This document shows, in pieces, positions 1 through 8,683 of a stretch of DNA of 64,000 bases (within the stretch, counting starts at the first letter, position 1; the number at the start of each line of letters is the position of its first letter). The translations under genes and the position numbers were made by a program. The stretch comes from Streptomyces antarcticus (GTDB taxonomy: Bacteria > Actinomycetota > Actinomycetes > Streptomycetales > Streptomycetaceae): the NCBI RefSeq assembly GCF_026627255.1, contig NZ_JAPNLM010000026.1, positions 46,434 to 110,433 of the forward strand. Direction: 5' to 3'. The notes below the pieces were generated by a model that ran no database searches, was not told the origin of the DNA, and worked only from the letters and a program-made list of their open reading frames with translations.

Positions 1-810
1 CCAGGCGATCCGCAGCTCGACGCCGAGGGCGGCTTCGTCGGGGCCGTGGCCGCAGACGTCGCCGATCATGGCGTGGACGGTGCCGTCGGGCGTGCGGACG
101 GTGTCGTAGAAGTCGCCGCCGAGGAGCGCCCGGCTGCGGCCGGGGCGGTAGCGGGCGGCGAAGCGGAGGTCGGAGCCCTCCAGGAGGGGGTTGGGGAGCA
201 GCCCGCGCTCCAGGCGGGCGTTCTCCTGGGCGCGCAGTTTCGATTCCGCGAGCTTGTACTGGGCGATGTCGGCCCGTTTTCTCTCCACGGCGTACCGGAT
301 GGCGCGGCTCAGCAGCCGGCCGTCCAGCTCGTCCCGGAAGAGGAAGTCCTGGGCGCCGACGCGTACGGCCTCGGCCGCCCGCTCGGCGTCGGTCTCGGAG
401 GTGAGGACGATGACGGCGTGGTGCGGCGCGAGCCCGAGGACCTGGCGGAGCGCGGCCAGGTCGTCGTCGGGGGAGGCCGGGGCGGGCAGCGACAGGTCCA
501 GCAGGATGCAGTGCACGTCCGGCGTGAGCAGGCGCGCGGCCTCGGTGAGGTTGCGGGCGGTGCGGAGCCGGATGCGGTGGCCGTCTGCGTCGAGGACCTC
601 GGGGACGGTGAGGCCGCCCGCGGGGTCGTCCTGGATGACCAGGAGGGTCAGCGGGGTGGCCGGCGGCGCCGTCTGCGGGCCCCGCCGCGGGACCGCCGGT
701 GCGGCGACCGGCGTGGTGGGTGCGGCTGCAGGCGGTGCCGCGGTGTGCAGAACGGCCTGACCGCTCTCCGCGGCCGGGGTGTCCCTCTGCCGCGGTACGG
801 GTACGGGCAT
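1..810 (-). CDS. PP2C-type (SpoIIE-like) phosphatase with response-regulator receiver domain, partial
   Basis: The C-terminus is cut by the window edge; 270 codons are visible from an ATG at 810. A Pro/Ala-rich leader of about 50 residues precedes a receiver-like domain (about 55-170). Its putative phosphoacceptor is D105 in CILLDLSLP, although the first acidic pair is preceded by IQ rather than the usual VD. A helical linker (AQENARLERGLLP) leads into a PP2C/SpoIIE phosphatase with the metal-binding GGDFYD and GDVCGHGPDEA motifs. Such proteins dephosphorylate serine or threonine, often on anti-sigma-factor antagonists, under control of a sensor kinase. The partner kinase is not in the window. 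Confidence 0.9.
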   Translation of the reverse strand, partial: MPVPVPRQRDTPAAESGQAVLHTAAPPAAAPTTPVAAPAVPRRGPQTAPPATPLTLLVIQDDPAGGLTVPEVLDADGHRIRLRTARNLTEAARLLTPDVHCILLDLSLPAPASPDDDLAALRQVLGLAPHHAVIVLTSETDAERAAEAVRVGAQDFLFRDELDGRLLSRAIRYAVERKRADIAQYKLAESKLRAQENARLERGLLPNPLLEGSDLRFAARYRPGRSRALLGGDFYDTVRTPDGTVHAMIGDVCGHGPDEAALGVELRIAW

Positions 811-1206
811 CGTCTCCGGTTCCTTCCCTCCCCCCGGGGGTGCGCTCGTCGGGAGACCCTAGCGGTCCCGGACCGGGGAGCGGAATGCCGTTCCCGGCCG
901 GGACCTCCGTCATATGCCGTTATCGCGGGGGAAAATCGGCCTCACCGGATGACCAATGTCACGGAGGCCCGGGGTCCGTCCCGTGGAGCGAGACGTCGTG
1001 GGCGGCGGGTTGGTTGCCTCCGCGGGCGATCCCACCTCCCCGTATGCCCGTTCCCGCGGCCGAGCCGCCGCATCCGGGCGGGCCGGCCGCCCCCGGCGGG
1101 GAGGGCTCGGCTGCCGGGAGCGGGGCTGTGTCCTTCGCCACGGGTGCCGGGCGGGCCGGGGCGTCCGTTCCGGATCATGCCGGGCCCGGTGCGGACTCGG
1201 CCGGCG
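811..1206. other. Intergenic region without a recognisable gene
   Basis: This GC-rich gap lies between the divergent start of the phosphatase gene and the 3' end of the NlpC/P60 gene. No ORF here has a ribosome site and plausible codon bias. An AT-richer patch near 905-965 may hold the phosphatase promoter, but no clear -35/-10 pair was seen. Confidence 0.4.
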
Positions 1207-1260
1207 AGGTCCGAAAAGGACGCGAGGCCCGAAAGGGATGCGAGATCCGAAAGGGATGCC
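1207..1260. repeat. 18-bp tandem repeat, three copies
   Basis: Three back-to-back 18-bp units (1207-1224, 1225-1242, 1243-1260) share AG-G-CCGAAA-GGA-GC. The array begins directly after the stop codon of the NlpC/P60 gene, and 18 bp keeps frame. It is one of several short tandem arrays beside stop codons in this window. Confidence 0.85.
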
Positions 1261-2334
1261 CTACGCGTCGGGGCGGACGACCGCCTTGATCGGCATGGAG
1301 CCCGCCCCCGCCATCGTCACGTGCCGGCCCGGCCGCGGGGCGTGGACCATCGCGCCGTCGCCGACGTACATCCCGACGTGGCTGGCGTCGTCGAAGTAGA
1401 TGATCAGGTCGCCCGGCCGCATGTCCTTGACCGCGACCTTCGGCAGCCTCAGCTGTTCCTGCGAGGTGCGCGGGATGCCCTTGCCCGCCGCCAGCCACGC
1501 CTTGGAGGTCAGGCCGGAGCAGTCGAAGGAGTCCGGGCCGACCGCGCCCCACACGTACGGCTTGCCGATCTGCGCGGTGGCGAACTGGACGGCCCGCTTC
1601 CCGGCGTCCGTCGCCGTGCCCTTGACGTCCTTCATCGCGCCCGTGGACAGCCACGCGGTCTGCGCCTTGTACTGGGCTTCCTGCTCCAGCTGGATCAGCC
1701 GGGCCTTCTCCTCGGCCTCCAGCTTGTTCTCCAGCTCCTCCGCGGCCTTGATCTTCTCCTCGACCTGCTTCTTCGCGGTCTCCTGCTTCACGCGGTTGGC
1801 TTCCAGCGTCTGCCAGTGCGCCGCCGCGTCCGTCGCGTACCGGCGCAAGTCGGCCTGCGTACGGTCGAGTTCGGACAGGAGGTCGGAGGCGGCCTTCTCG
1901 CCCTGCCGCAGCCGGCCCGCGCCGTCGAGGAACCGGTCCGGATCCTCGCTCAGTGCCAGCTCCGCGCCCGCCGGCAGGCCGCCCGAGCGGTACTGGGCGC
2001 GGGCGGCGGCGCCCGCGCGGCTCTTCAGGGCGGTGATGCGGTTCTGGCCTGCGACGACGAGGCCGGCGATCTCGACGATCTTCTCGGACTGGGCCTTGGT
2101 CTCGGACTCGGCGAGGTTGAAGGCGTCCGTTGCGCTGCCGGCCTGGCGGTAGAGCCCCTCTATTTCCTTGCGGACCTGCTCCAGCGACTTGGCGCCGGGC
2201 TGGGGGGTCGGCGCCGCCGGGGCCGCAGGCGCCGCGTGCGCCACGCCCGCCGCGAGGCCCGGGGCCGTCATTGTCGCCATCGCGCAGAGCAGTACGAGCG
2301 TGCTTGCGCCGCGCCGTCGCCTTACGGCCACCAT
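1261..2334 (-). CDS. Secreted NlpC/P60 family peptidoglycan endopeptidase with coiled coil
   Basis: A signal peptide ends near the AHAAPA region. It is followed by a long charged coiled coil (about residues 45-225, rich in E, K, Q and A) and a C-terminal NlpC/P60 domain. Counted from the ATG at 2334, the catalytic residues are C272 (DSFDCSGL), H319 (DASHVGMYV) and H331 (MVHAPRPG). The family cleaves the stem-peptide bond between D-Glu and the diamino acid, outside the cell. The ATG at 2334 was chosen because a GGGGGG run sits just upstream; a GTG at 2349 also reads in frame. Length (357 aa) and architecture fit Streptomyces RipA-like hydrolases. Confidence 0.9.
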   Translation of the reverse strand: MVAVRRRRGASTLVLLCAMATMTAPGLAAGVAHAAPAAPAAPTPQPGAKSLEQVRKEIEGLYRQAGSATDAFNLAESETKAQSEKIVEIAGLVVAGQNRITALKSRAGAAARAQYRSGGLPAGAELALSEDPDRFLDGAGRLRQGEKAASDLLSELDRTQADLRRYATDAAAHWQTLEANRVKQETAKKQVEEKIKAAEELENKLEAEEKARLIQLEQEAQYKAQTAWLSTGAMKDVKGTATDAGKRAVQFATAQIGKPYVWGAVGPDSFDCSGLTSKAWLAAGKGIPRTSQEQLRLPKVAVKDMRPGDLIIYFDDASHVGMYVGDGAMVHAPRPGRHVTMAGAGSMPIKAVVRPDA

Positions 2335-2649
2335 GGTCCCCCCAGGCACCCGAGTCGGATCCCGTATCAGATCTGACTATTCATCAGTAACTTTTCACTG
2401 CCTTCGGGATGGTGCCACGAGACGGTGCATTCCAACACCCTTGTGGATAACCGCCGGATCCCGCCCGCCCCACCGGAACGCCATCGCGATGCCACCGTGC
2501 GGTACTTGACCCCTGCCCGGCCCCCGAGAAGCCCCGAGGAAGCTCCGGGAACCCCCGAGGAACTCCGACGAACCCGGAAAAGGCCCCGGTGACACCGCCC
2601 CTGACGACTCAACGGGCCGTCCCGGCTCCCGGTTCCCCGTACGCCCCGT
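2335..2649. other. Upstream region of the NlpC/P60 gene
   Basis: The 315-bp gap has an AT-richer patch near 2375-2410, likely the promoter of the NlpC/P60 gene on the minus strand. A single 9-mer TGTGGATAA at 2442-2450 equals a DnaA box but is isolated. No c-di-AMP (ydaO) riboswitch core, which precedes some such genes, was recognised. Confidence 0.35.
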
Positions 2650-3492
2650 TCAGCCCAGGGGGCGCAACGCCTCCCAGCGCACCGTCAGTTCCCCCTGCCG
2701 CCAGCGCCCCGGCCCGTCCGCCAGCGGCCAGTCCGCCGTCAGTGCCCGCGCCGTCCGGATCCAGCGCTGCCGCGCCCCGTACGAGGCGTACGGGGAGGCC
2801 GCCGCCCACGCCCGGTCGAAGTCGCGGAGGAACGCGTGCACCGGCTCGCCCGGCACGTTCCGGTGGATCAGCGCCTTCGGCAGCCGTTCCGCCAGGTCCG
2901 AGGGGCGGTCCAGGGAGCCCAGCCGGGTCGCGAACGTCACCGTGCGCGGCCCCTCCGGACCCAGCGCGACCCACACGTGCCGTCGCCCGATCTCGTCGCA
3001 GGTCCCCTCCACCAGCAGCCCGTCCGGCGCCAGCCGCCCGCACAGCCGCTCCCAGACCCGCGCGACCTGGTCCTCGTCGTACTGGCGCAGTACGTTCGCC
3101 GCGCGGATCAGCGCGGGGCGCTCCCCGCCGTCCAGCGGCACCTCGAAGCCGCCGTGCCGGAAGCCGAGGCCCTCGCGCTCGTACGGCTTCGCCGCCGCGA
3201 CCCGCGCCGGTTCGATCTCGATGCCGACCACGCGCACGCGCGGCGCGGCCTTCCGCAGCCGCGCCATCAGCTCGACCGCCGTCCAGGGTGCGGCCCCGTA
3301 CCCGAGGTCCACGGCGACCGGCGACCCTGCGCGCCGCAGCGCGGCCCCGTGCGTCGCGGCGATCCAGCGGTCCATCCGGCGCAACCGGTTCGGGTTGGTC
3401 GTCCCGCGCGTCACCGCGCCCACGGGGCGGCCCGGGCGGTCGGGGCGGTCGGATCGGCCCGGGGAAGGGGGCGGGGTGGTGCGGGAGGCCAT
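2650..3492 (-). CDS. Class I SAM-dependent methyltransferase-like protein
   Basis: The 280-aa protein has a short Pro/Arg-rich N-terminus and then a Rossmann-type methyltransferase core. VAVDLGYGAAPWTAVEL is a degenerate motif I, and VVGIEIEPARVAAAK is motif II with an acidic residue for the ribose. ANVLRQYDEDQVARVWERL and DGLLVEGTCDE follow. The substrate is unknown. An ATG at 3492 (MASRTTPPPS) was preferred over an upstream in-frame ATG because conserved sequence starts only after it. It is transcribed divergently from mshA, a neighbour it often keeps in Streptomyces. Confidence 0.8.
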   Translation of the reverse strand: MASRTTPPPSPGRSDRPDRPGRPVGAVTRGTTNPNRLRRMDRWIAATHGAALRRAGSPVAVDLGYGAAPWTAVELMARLRKAAPRVRVVGIEIEPARVAAAKPYEREGLGFRHGGFEVPLDGGERPALIRAANVLRQYDEDQVARVWERLCGRLAPDGLLVEGTCDEIGRRHVWVALGPEGPRTVTFATRLGSLDRPSDLAERLPKALIHRNVPGEPVHAFLRDFDRAWAAASPYASYGARQRWIRTARALTADWPLADGPGRWRQGELTVRWEALRPLG

Positions 3493-3564
3493 GGGCCGAG
3501 CGTAAGCGGAGCGCGCGCGGAGGATAAAAATCCGGCAAACCGACAAGGAAAGTCCCCGCTCCCC

Positions 3565-3591
3565 GGAATGCGGGGGACGGCCGTTCGGGTT
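3565..3591 (+). promoter_or_regulatory. Putative SigR (thiol-oxidative stress) promoter for mshA
   Basis: GGAAT at 3565-3569 and GTT at 3589-3591 are separated by 19 bases, fitting the SigR-type consensus (GGAAT, 18-19 bases, GTT). Mycothiol genes are known SigR targets in Streptomyces, which fits mshA about 165 bp downstream. No transcript data support it here. Confidence 0.45.
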
Positions 3592-3756
3592 GCACTCGGT
3601 GCAGGGCGCCGACCGCGCTCCTGCCGTCATGCCGTCCCAGCCCTGCCGTCATGCCGTCCAGCGTCGACACAGCGTGGTGCCAACGCCGAGAGCGCCCCGG
3701 GGCCGTCCCGCCGCGCCGTCCGTCCGAGCATCGTCAGAGCGAGAGGAACTGCTCCC

Positions 3757-5139
3757 TTGAGCCAGTACGTGTCCCGTCTCGGCGGCAGCATCAGCGGCCG
3801 CCTCGCCGCCGCGCGCGCCACCCGCCACGAGCCCCCGCGGCTGCGCCTGCCGGCGGTCGGCCACCACCGCAAGCCCCGCCGCGTGGCCATGCTCAGCGTG
3901 CACACCTCGCCGCTGCACCAGCCCGGCACCGGCGACGCCGGCGGGATGAACGTGTACATCGTCGAGCTGGCCAAACGCCTCGCCGCGATCAACATAGAGG
4001 TGGAGATCTTCACCCGGGCCACCACCGGCGGCCTCCCGCCCGTCGTCGACCTCGCGCCCGGCGTCCTGGTGCGTCACGTCGACGCGGGACCGTACGAGGG
4101 CCTCGCCAAGGAGGAGCTCCCGGCCCAGCTGTGCGCCTTCACCCACGGCGTCATGCAGGCCTGGGCCGGGCACCGCCCCGGCTACTACGACCTCGTCCAC
4201 TCCCACTACTGGCTGTCCGGTCACGTCGGCTGGCTCGCCGCCGAGCGCTGGGGCGTCCCGCTCGTCCATGCCATGCACACCATGGCCAAGGTCAAGAACG
4301 CGTCGCTGGCCCAGGACGACACGCCCGAGCCCGCCGCCCGCGTCATCGGCGAGACCCAGATCGTGGCCGCCGCCGACCGCCTCATCGCGAACACCGCCGA
4401 GGAAGCGGACGAGCTCGTCCGCCACTACGAGGCGGACCCCGGCAAGGTGGCCGTCGTCCACCCCGGCGTGAACCTCGACCGGTTCACCGTCGGCGACGGC
4501 CGCGCCGCCGCCCGCGCCCGCCTCGGGCTGCCGCAGGACGCCGTCATCCCCCTGTTCGCCGGCCGCATCCAGCCGCTGAAGGCCCCCGACATCCTGCTGC
4601 GGGCCGTCGCCGAGCTGGTCGACCGGGACCCCTCGCTCCGCCGCCGCCTGCACGTCCCCGTCGTGGGCGGGCCCAGCGGCAGCGGCCTCGCCAAGCCGGA
4701 GGGGCTGCAGAAACTCGCCGCCAGGCTGGGCATCGCCGACCTGGTCCACTTCCACCCGCCGGTCGGGCAGGACCGGCTCGCCGACTGGTTCCGGGCCGCG
4801 TCCGTGCTGGTCATGCCCTCGTACAGCGAGTCCTTCGGGCTCGTCGCCATCGAGGCCCAGGCCGCCGGCACGCCGGTCCTGGCCGCCGCGGTCGGCGGGC
4901 TGCCCGTCGCCGTCAACGACGGGGTCACGGGCATCCTCGTACCCGGGCACGACCCGGTGGACTACGCGCGGCAGCTGCGCCGCTTCGTGGACGAGCCCGG
5001 GCTCGCCGACCGGATGGGCGCGCAGGCCGCGCGGCACGCGCAGTTCTTCGGCTGGGACACGGCCGCGAGCGGCACGGCGGACGTCTACACCGCTGCCATA
5101 CATGATCATCGCCGTCGCGTACGCTCCCACCATGGCTGA
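3757..5139 (+). CDS. mshA: D-inositol-3-phosphate glycosyltransferase MshA
   Basis: This is the first enzyme of mycothiol synthesis. It transfers GlcNAc from UDP-GlcNAc to 1L-myo-inositol 3-phosphate. The 460-aa GT-B protein has the N-terminal loop HQPGTGDAGGMNVYI and the C-terminal nucleotide-sugar region FAGRIQPLKAPD and SYSESFGLVAIEAQAAG typical of GT4 enzymes. The TTG start at 3757 (MSQYVSRLGG) matches the N-terminus I recall for Streptomyces MshA and follows AGAGGA by 9 bases; a GTG at 3769 is possible. The stop overlaps the next gene by 8 bases, implying coupling. A SigR-like promoter lies upstream. Confidence 0.96.
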   Translation: MSQYVSRLGGSISGRLAAARATRHEPPRLRLPAVGHHRKPRRVAMLSVHTSPLHQPGTGDAGGMNVYIVELAKRLAAINIEVEIFTRATTGGLPPVVDLAPGVLVRHVDAGPYEGLAKEELPAQLCAFTHGVMQAWAGHRPGYYDLVHSHYWLSGHVGWLAAERWGVPLVHAMHTMAKVKNASLAQDDTPEPAARVIGETQIVAAADRLIANTAEEADELVRHYEADPGKVAVVHPGVNLDRFTVGDGRAAARARLGLPQDAVIPLFAGRIQPLKAPDILLRAVAELVDRDPSLRRRLHVPVVGGPSGSGLAKPEGLQKLAARLGIADLVHFHPPVGQDRLADWFRAASVLVMPSYSESFGLVAIEAQAAGTPVLAAAVGGLPVAVNDGVTGILVPGHDPVDYARQLRRFVDEPGLADRMGAQAARHAQFFGWDTAASGTADVYTAAIHDHRRRVRSHHG

Positions 5140-5620
5140 CACCGCCGCGATCATCGAGAGCACGCTGACCGGGGCCGGACTGTCGTGGGAGAGCCCGTCA
5201 CCCGGCTCGTACGTCGTCCAGCTGCCCGGCACCCGCAAGCTGAGCACCACCTGCTCGCTCCGCCTCGGCCGGCACTCGCTGTCGGTCAACGCCTTCGTGA
5301 TCCGCCACCCCGACGAGAACGAGCCGGCCGTCCACCGCTGGCTGCTGGAGCGCAACCTCAAGCTGTACGGGCTCGGCTACGCCGTGGACCGTCTCGGCGA
5401 CATCTACCTGACGGGCCGCCTCCCCCTCGCCGTGGTCACCCCGGAGGAGCTGGACCGGCTGCTGGGCACGGTCCTGGAGGCGGCGGACGGCGCCTTCAAC
5501 ACCCTGCTGGAGCTGGGTTTCGCGGGCGCGATCCGGCGCGAGTACGACTGGCGCGTCTCGCGCGGCGAGCCGACCCACAACCTCGACGCGTTCAAGCACC
5601 TGACGCGCCCGTCCACCTGA
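5132..5620 (+). CDS. YbjN domain-containing protein
   Basis: The 162-aa protein starts at an ATG (MADTAAIIES) inside the mshA stop region, giving an 8-bp overlap and translational coupling. It shows the YbjN fold: an amphipathic N-terminus, LSTTCSLRLGRHSLSVNAFVIRHPDENE, then NLKLYGLGYAVDRLGDIYLTGRLPL and LGTVLEAADGAFNTLLELGF. YbjN proteins resemble type III secretion chaperones but their biochemical role is not settled. The pairing with mshA is conserved in actinomycetes. The last codons and the stop are remodelled by a 17-bp tandem duplication. Confidence 0.88.
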   Translation: MADTAAIIESTLTGAGLSWESPSPGSYVVQLPGTRKLSTTCSLRLGRHSLSVNAFVIRHPDENEPAVHRWLLERNLKLYGLGYAVDRLGDIYLTGRLPLAVVTPEELDRLLGTVLEAADGAFNTLLELGFAGAIRREYDWRVSRGEPTHNLDAFKHLTRPST

Positions 5621-5630
5621 CGCGCCCGTC
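5597..5630. repeat. 17-bp tandem duplication across the ybjN-family stop codon
   Basis: CACCTGACGCGCCCGTC occurs at 5597-5613 and again immediately at 5614-5630. The first copy encodes HLTRPS. The second is read in another frame, where its TGA becomes the stop codon at 5618-5620. Confidence 0.85.
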
Positions 5631-5656
5631 GTAGCCCCCCGGCCCGGGCCCCCTCG

Positions 5657-7045
5657 TTACGCGGAGGAGGGCGCGGGCGTCACGGCCGGCCCCGGAAGCG
5701 GCAGCCCGGCGGGTCCGCGGCCGGAGCCGGAAGCGGATCCCGGCTCGGAGCCGGATCCGGAACCCGGCTCGGAACCGGAACCGGAGTCGGGCTCGGGCTC
5801 GGCATCCGCCCCCGCCGACAGGTCCGCCGGCTCCACCGGCTCCACCGCGGGCAGGTTCCGCATCAGCAGCCAGTACCCGAGCCCCGCGACGGTCCCGAGG
5901 ACCGCCGTCGCACCCCACAGCCACTCCGCGCCGAACCGGTCGATGACCCAGCCCGCCAGCAGCGGCGCGACCAGCGAGGCCACCGCCCAGGACATCGTGT
6001 ACATGCCCTGGTAGCGGCCGCGCCCGTGCAGCGGGGAGAGCCGTACGACCAGGCCCATCTGCGTCGGCGAGTTGATGATCTCGGCCAGCGTCCAGACGCA
6101 GACGGTCAGCGCGATCACCCCGAGGGAACCGCCGAAGGCGGTGAGCCCGAACCCGTACCCCGCGAGCAGCGCCGAGAGCACCAGCAGCTTCTGCGGGTCG
6201 CGGTGCTCGATGAAGCGGGTGACCGGGATCTGCAACAGCACGATCAGCACGCCGTTCACGGCGATGACCAAGCCGTAGTCACCGGAGGAGAAGCCCGCCG
6301 TGCCCATGGCCAGCGGCAGCCCGAACGACCCCTGCATGAAGATCAGCGAGATCAGGAACGACAGCCCGACGACCCCCATGAAGCGCCCGTCGCGCAGCAC
6401 CGTGCCCAGCCCGACCTCCGCGTCCGCGGCCGCCGCGGCGGCGCCCTTGTCGGGCCGGGACTCGGGGAGCTTGATGTACACGAGCACCGCGCACACCATC
6501 GTCAGCGCCGCCTCGCCCAGGAAGCCGGCGAGGTAGCTGTACTCGGCGACGAAGCCGGCCGCCGTCGCGGAGACGGCGAAACCGAGGTTGATCGCCCAGT
6601 AGTTGAGCGCGAAGGCACGCACCCGGTCCTCGGGCCGCACGATGTCGGCCATCATCGCCTGCACGGCCGGCCGCGAGGCGTTCGAGGTCATGCCGACCAG
6701 CAGTGCCACGGCCGCGATCGCCGCCGGGTGCTCCATGAAGCCGAGCAGCGCCACCGACAGGGCCGTCGACGCCTGCGCCGCCATCAGCGTGGGCCGCCGC
6801 CCCAGCCGGTCCGTCATCACTCCCGCGATCAGCGAGGAGATGACGCCTCCGAGGCCGTGGAGGGCGACGACGAGTCCCGCGAAGGACGCCGAGTAGCCCC
6901 GGTCCATCGTCAGGTACAAGGTCATGAATGTGGCGACGAAGGCCCCGAGCCTGTTCACCAGGGTGCTCGTCCACAGCCACCAGAACTCGCGCGGCAGCCC
7001 CGACACGCTCTCCCGGGCGGCCCGTCTCAGACTGGCAACGGACAT
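5657..7045 (-). CDS. MFS transporter
   Basis: The 462-aa protein has about 12 predicted membrane segments and the MFS loop signature GVMTDRLGRRPTLMAAQ between TM2 and TM3. The family exports drugs or moves small solutes with proton exchange; the substrate is unknown. An ATG at 7045 (MSVASLRRAARE) follows a G-rich stretch and was preferred over an in-frame upstream start. The C-terminal 50 or so residues are a disordered tail of Glu-Pro-Gly-Ser repeats (SGSEPGSGSGSEPGS), so they are probably not conserved. It converges on the ybjN-family gene. Confidence 0.88.
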   Translation of the reverse strand: MSVASLRRAARESVSGLPREFWWLWTSTLVNRLGAFVATFMTLYLTMDRGYSASFAGLVVALHGLGGVISSLIAGVMTDRLGRRPTLMAAQASTALSVALLGFMEHPAAIAAVALLVGMTSNASRPAVQAMMADIVRPEDRVRAFALNYWAINLGFAVSATAAGFVAEYSYLAGFLGEAALTMVCAVLVYIKLPESRPDKGAAAAAADAEVGLGTVLRDGRFMGVVGLSFLISLIFMQGSFGLPLAMGTAGFSSGDYGLVIAVNGVLIVLLQIPVTRFIEHRDPQKLLVLSALLAGYGFGLTAFGGSLGVIALTVCVWTLAEIINSPTQMGLVVRLSPLHGRGRYQGMYTMSWAVASLVAPLLAGWVIDRFGAEWLWGATAVLGTVAGLGYWLLMRNLPAVEPVEPADLSAGADAEPEPDSGSGSEPGSGSGSEPGSASGSGRGPAGLPLPGPAVTPAPSSA

Positions 7046-7196
7046 AAGGAATCCCCCCGGTGATGTAAGCGTCTCTTCTGCTCTGGGCACGTTACGAGCG
7101 GGGGCCGTCCGGCGCCAGCGAATTGACGCGCAACGTCAATCGGCGGGGGTGCGCACCGCGCGCGAGCGCCCCGGCGCGTCCATTAGGCTCGTACGC

Positions 7197-7958
7197 ATGG
7201 CCGACGCACCGTACAAGCTGATCCTCCTCCGTCACGGCGAGAGCGAGTGGAACGCGAAGAACCTGTTCACCGGCTGGGTGGACGTCAATCTCAACGAGAA
7301 GGGCGAGAAGGAGGCGGTCCGCGGCGGTGAGCTGCTCAAGGACGCCGGCCTGCTCCCCGACGTCGTGCACACCTCGCTCCAGAAGCGCGCGATCCGCACC
7401 GCGCAGATGGCGCTCGAGGCAGCCGACCGCCACTGGATCCCGGTCCACCGCTCCTGGCGCCTGAACGAGCGTCACTACGGCGCCCTCCAGGGCAAGGACA
7501 AGGCCCAGACCCTCGCCGAGTTCGGCGAGGAGCAGTTCATGCTGTGGCGCCGCTCGTACGACACCCCGCCGCCGGCCCTCGAGGACGGCACGGAGTACTC
7601 GCAGTCCGAGGACCCGCGCTACGCGACGATCCCGCCGGAGCTGCGCCCCAAGACGGAGTGCCTGAAGGACGTCGTCGTCCGCATGCTCCCGTACTGGTAC
7701 GACGGCATCGTCCCGGACCTGCTCACCGGCCGCACGGTCCTGGTCGCCGCGCACGGCAACTCCCTGCGCGCGCTGGTCAAGCACCTGGACGGCGTCTCCG
7801 ACGAGGACATCGCCGGCCTGAACATCCCGACCGGCATCCCGCTCGCGTACGAGCTGGACGCGGAGTTCAAGCCCCTCAAGCCGGGCGGCACCTACCTCGA
7901 CCCGGCCGCGGCAGCGGCGGCGATCGAGGCGGTCAAGAACCAGGGCAAGAAGAAGTAA
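7197..7958 (+). CDS. gpmA: 2,3-bisphosphoglycerate-dependent phosphoglycerate mutase
   Basis: It interconverts 3- and 2-phosphoglycerate in glycolysis. The protein is 253 aa with the catalytic LLRHGESEWN (phospho-histidine) near the N-terminus, LFTGWVDVNLNEKG, HRSWRLNERHYGALQGKDK and the second-histidine motif VLVAAHGNSLRALVKHL. These mark the cofactor-dependent type. The ATG at 7197 is the first Met before the conserved core. A strong hairpin terminator follows 14 bp after the stop. Confidence 0.97.
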   Translation: MADAPYKLILLRHGESEWNAKNLFTGWVDVNLNEKGEKEAVRGGELLKDAGLLPDVVHTSLQKRAIRTAQMALEAADRHWIPVHRSWRLNERHYGALQGKDKAQTLAEFGEEQFMLWRRSYDTPPPALEDGTEYSQSEDPRYATIPPELRPKTECLKDVVVRMLPYWYDGIVPDLLTGRTVLVAAHGNSLRALVKHLDGVSDEDIAGLNIPTGIPLAYELDAEFKPLKPGGTYLDPAAAAAAIEAVKNQGKKK

Positions 7959-7971
7959 CCAGAGCGGTCAT

Positions 7972-8010
7972 GCCCCTGACCTGCGCGTACGGCGCAGGTC
8001 GGGGGCTTTC
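7972..8010 (+). terminator. Intrinsic terminator after gpmA
   Basis: A 15-bp stem (7972-7986 with 7992-8006, one G-T pair, 5-base loop) is followed by TTTCGT. It lies just after the gpmA stop and may also serve the convergent RibD-like gene. Confidence 0.85.
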
Positions 8011-8036
8011 GTCTGCCCCGGGCCCACGGTGGGCGC

Positions 8037-8600
8037 TCAGCGCCTCGTCTCGTACCTGGTCAGGATCACGCCGCAGGGAAGCGTCCGCGTCTCCACCAGG
8101 TCGAGGTTCACCCAGTTGTCCAGCGCGGTGAAGAACGGCGTGCCGCCGCCCACCAGGACCGGCGCGGTGGCCAGCACGTACTCGTCGATCAGCCCGGCCC
8201 GCATGGCCGCCCCGGCGAGCGTCGCGCCGCCGATGTCCATCGGGCCGCCGTCCTCGGCCTTGAGCCGGGTGATCTCGGCGACCGCGTCGCCGGTGGCCAG
8301 GCGGGTGTTCCAGTCGACCTTGTCGATCGTCGAGGAGAACACCACCTTCGACATGTCCCGCCAGCGGCGCGCGAACTCGATCTCCGCCGGGGTGGCGTCG
8401 GGCAGCTGGTCGCCGGTCGGCCAGTAGGAGCTCATCGTCTGCCACAGCTTGCGCCCGTACAGCGTCAGGTCGGTCGCCTGCAACTGGTCGGACCAGAACT
8501 GGAACAGCTCGTCGCTCGGCACGCTCCAGCCGATGTCGTCGCCGGGCGCGGCGATGTAGCCGTCCAGGGACACGTTCATGCCGTAGATCAGTTTCCGCAT
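8037..8600 (-). CDS. Dihydrofolate reductase / RibD C-terminal domain family protein
   Basis: The 187-aa protein starts MRKLIYGMNVSLDGYIA, the usual first strand of RibD C-terminal-like (YyaP/YwjB type) reductases. It has LTLYGRKLWQTM, MDIGGATLAGAAMRAGLIDEY and PVLVGGGTPFF for NADPH and substrate binding. Members reduce pterin- or flavin-precursor-like substrates, but most are uncharacterised. It stands alone and converges on gpmA. Confidence 0.88.
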   Translation of the reverse strand: MRKLIYGMNVSLDGYIAAPGDDIGWSVPSDELFQFWSDQLQATDLTLYGRKLWQTMSSYWPTGDQLPDATPAEIEFARRWRDMSKVVFSSTIDKVDWNTRLATGDAVAEITRLKAEDGGPMDIGGATLAGAAMRAGLIDEYVLATAPVLVGGGTPFFTALDNWVNLDLVETRTLPCGVILTRYETRR

Positions 8601-8683
8601 GGCGCCAGCCTTCCGTGAATCGGTCTCACGCGTACAGACCGACGCGGCACGGAAAACTCATCGAGGACGGAAGGGGAGAAGGG

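Noticed and set aside
46..2376. Long plus-strand reading frame of 776 codons
   Set aside because: It runs antisense through the PP2C and NlpC/P60 genes, with Arg/Gly/Val-rich composition and no domain match. It is a high-GC shadow frame.
2442..2450. TGTGGATAA, identical to an E. coli DnaA box
   Set aside because: Only one copy, no cluster, no dnaA, dnaN or recF nearby, so not an origin.
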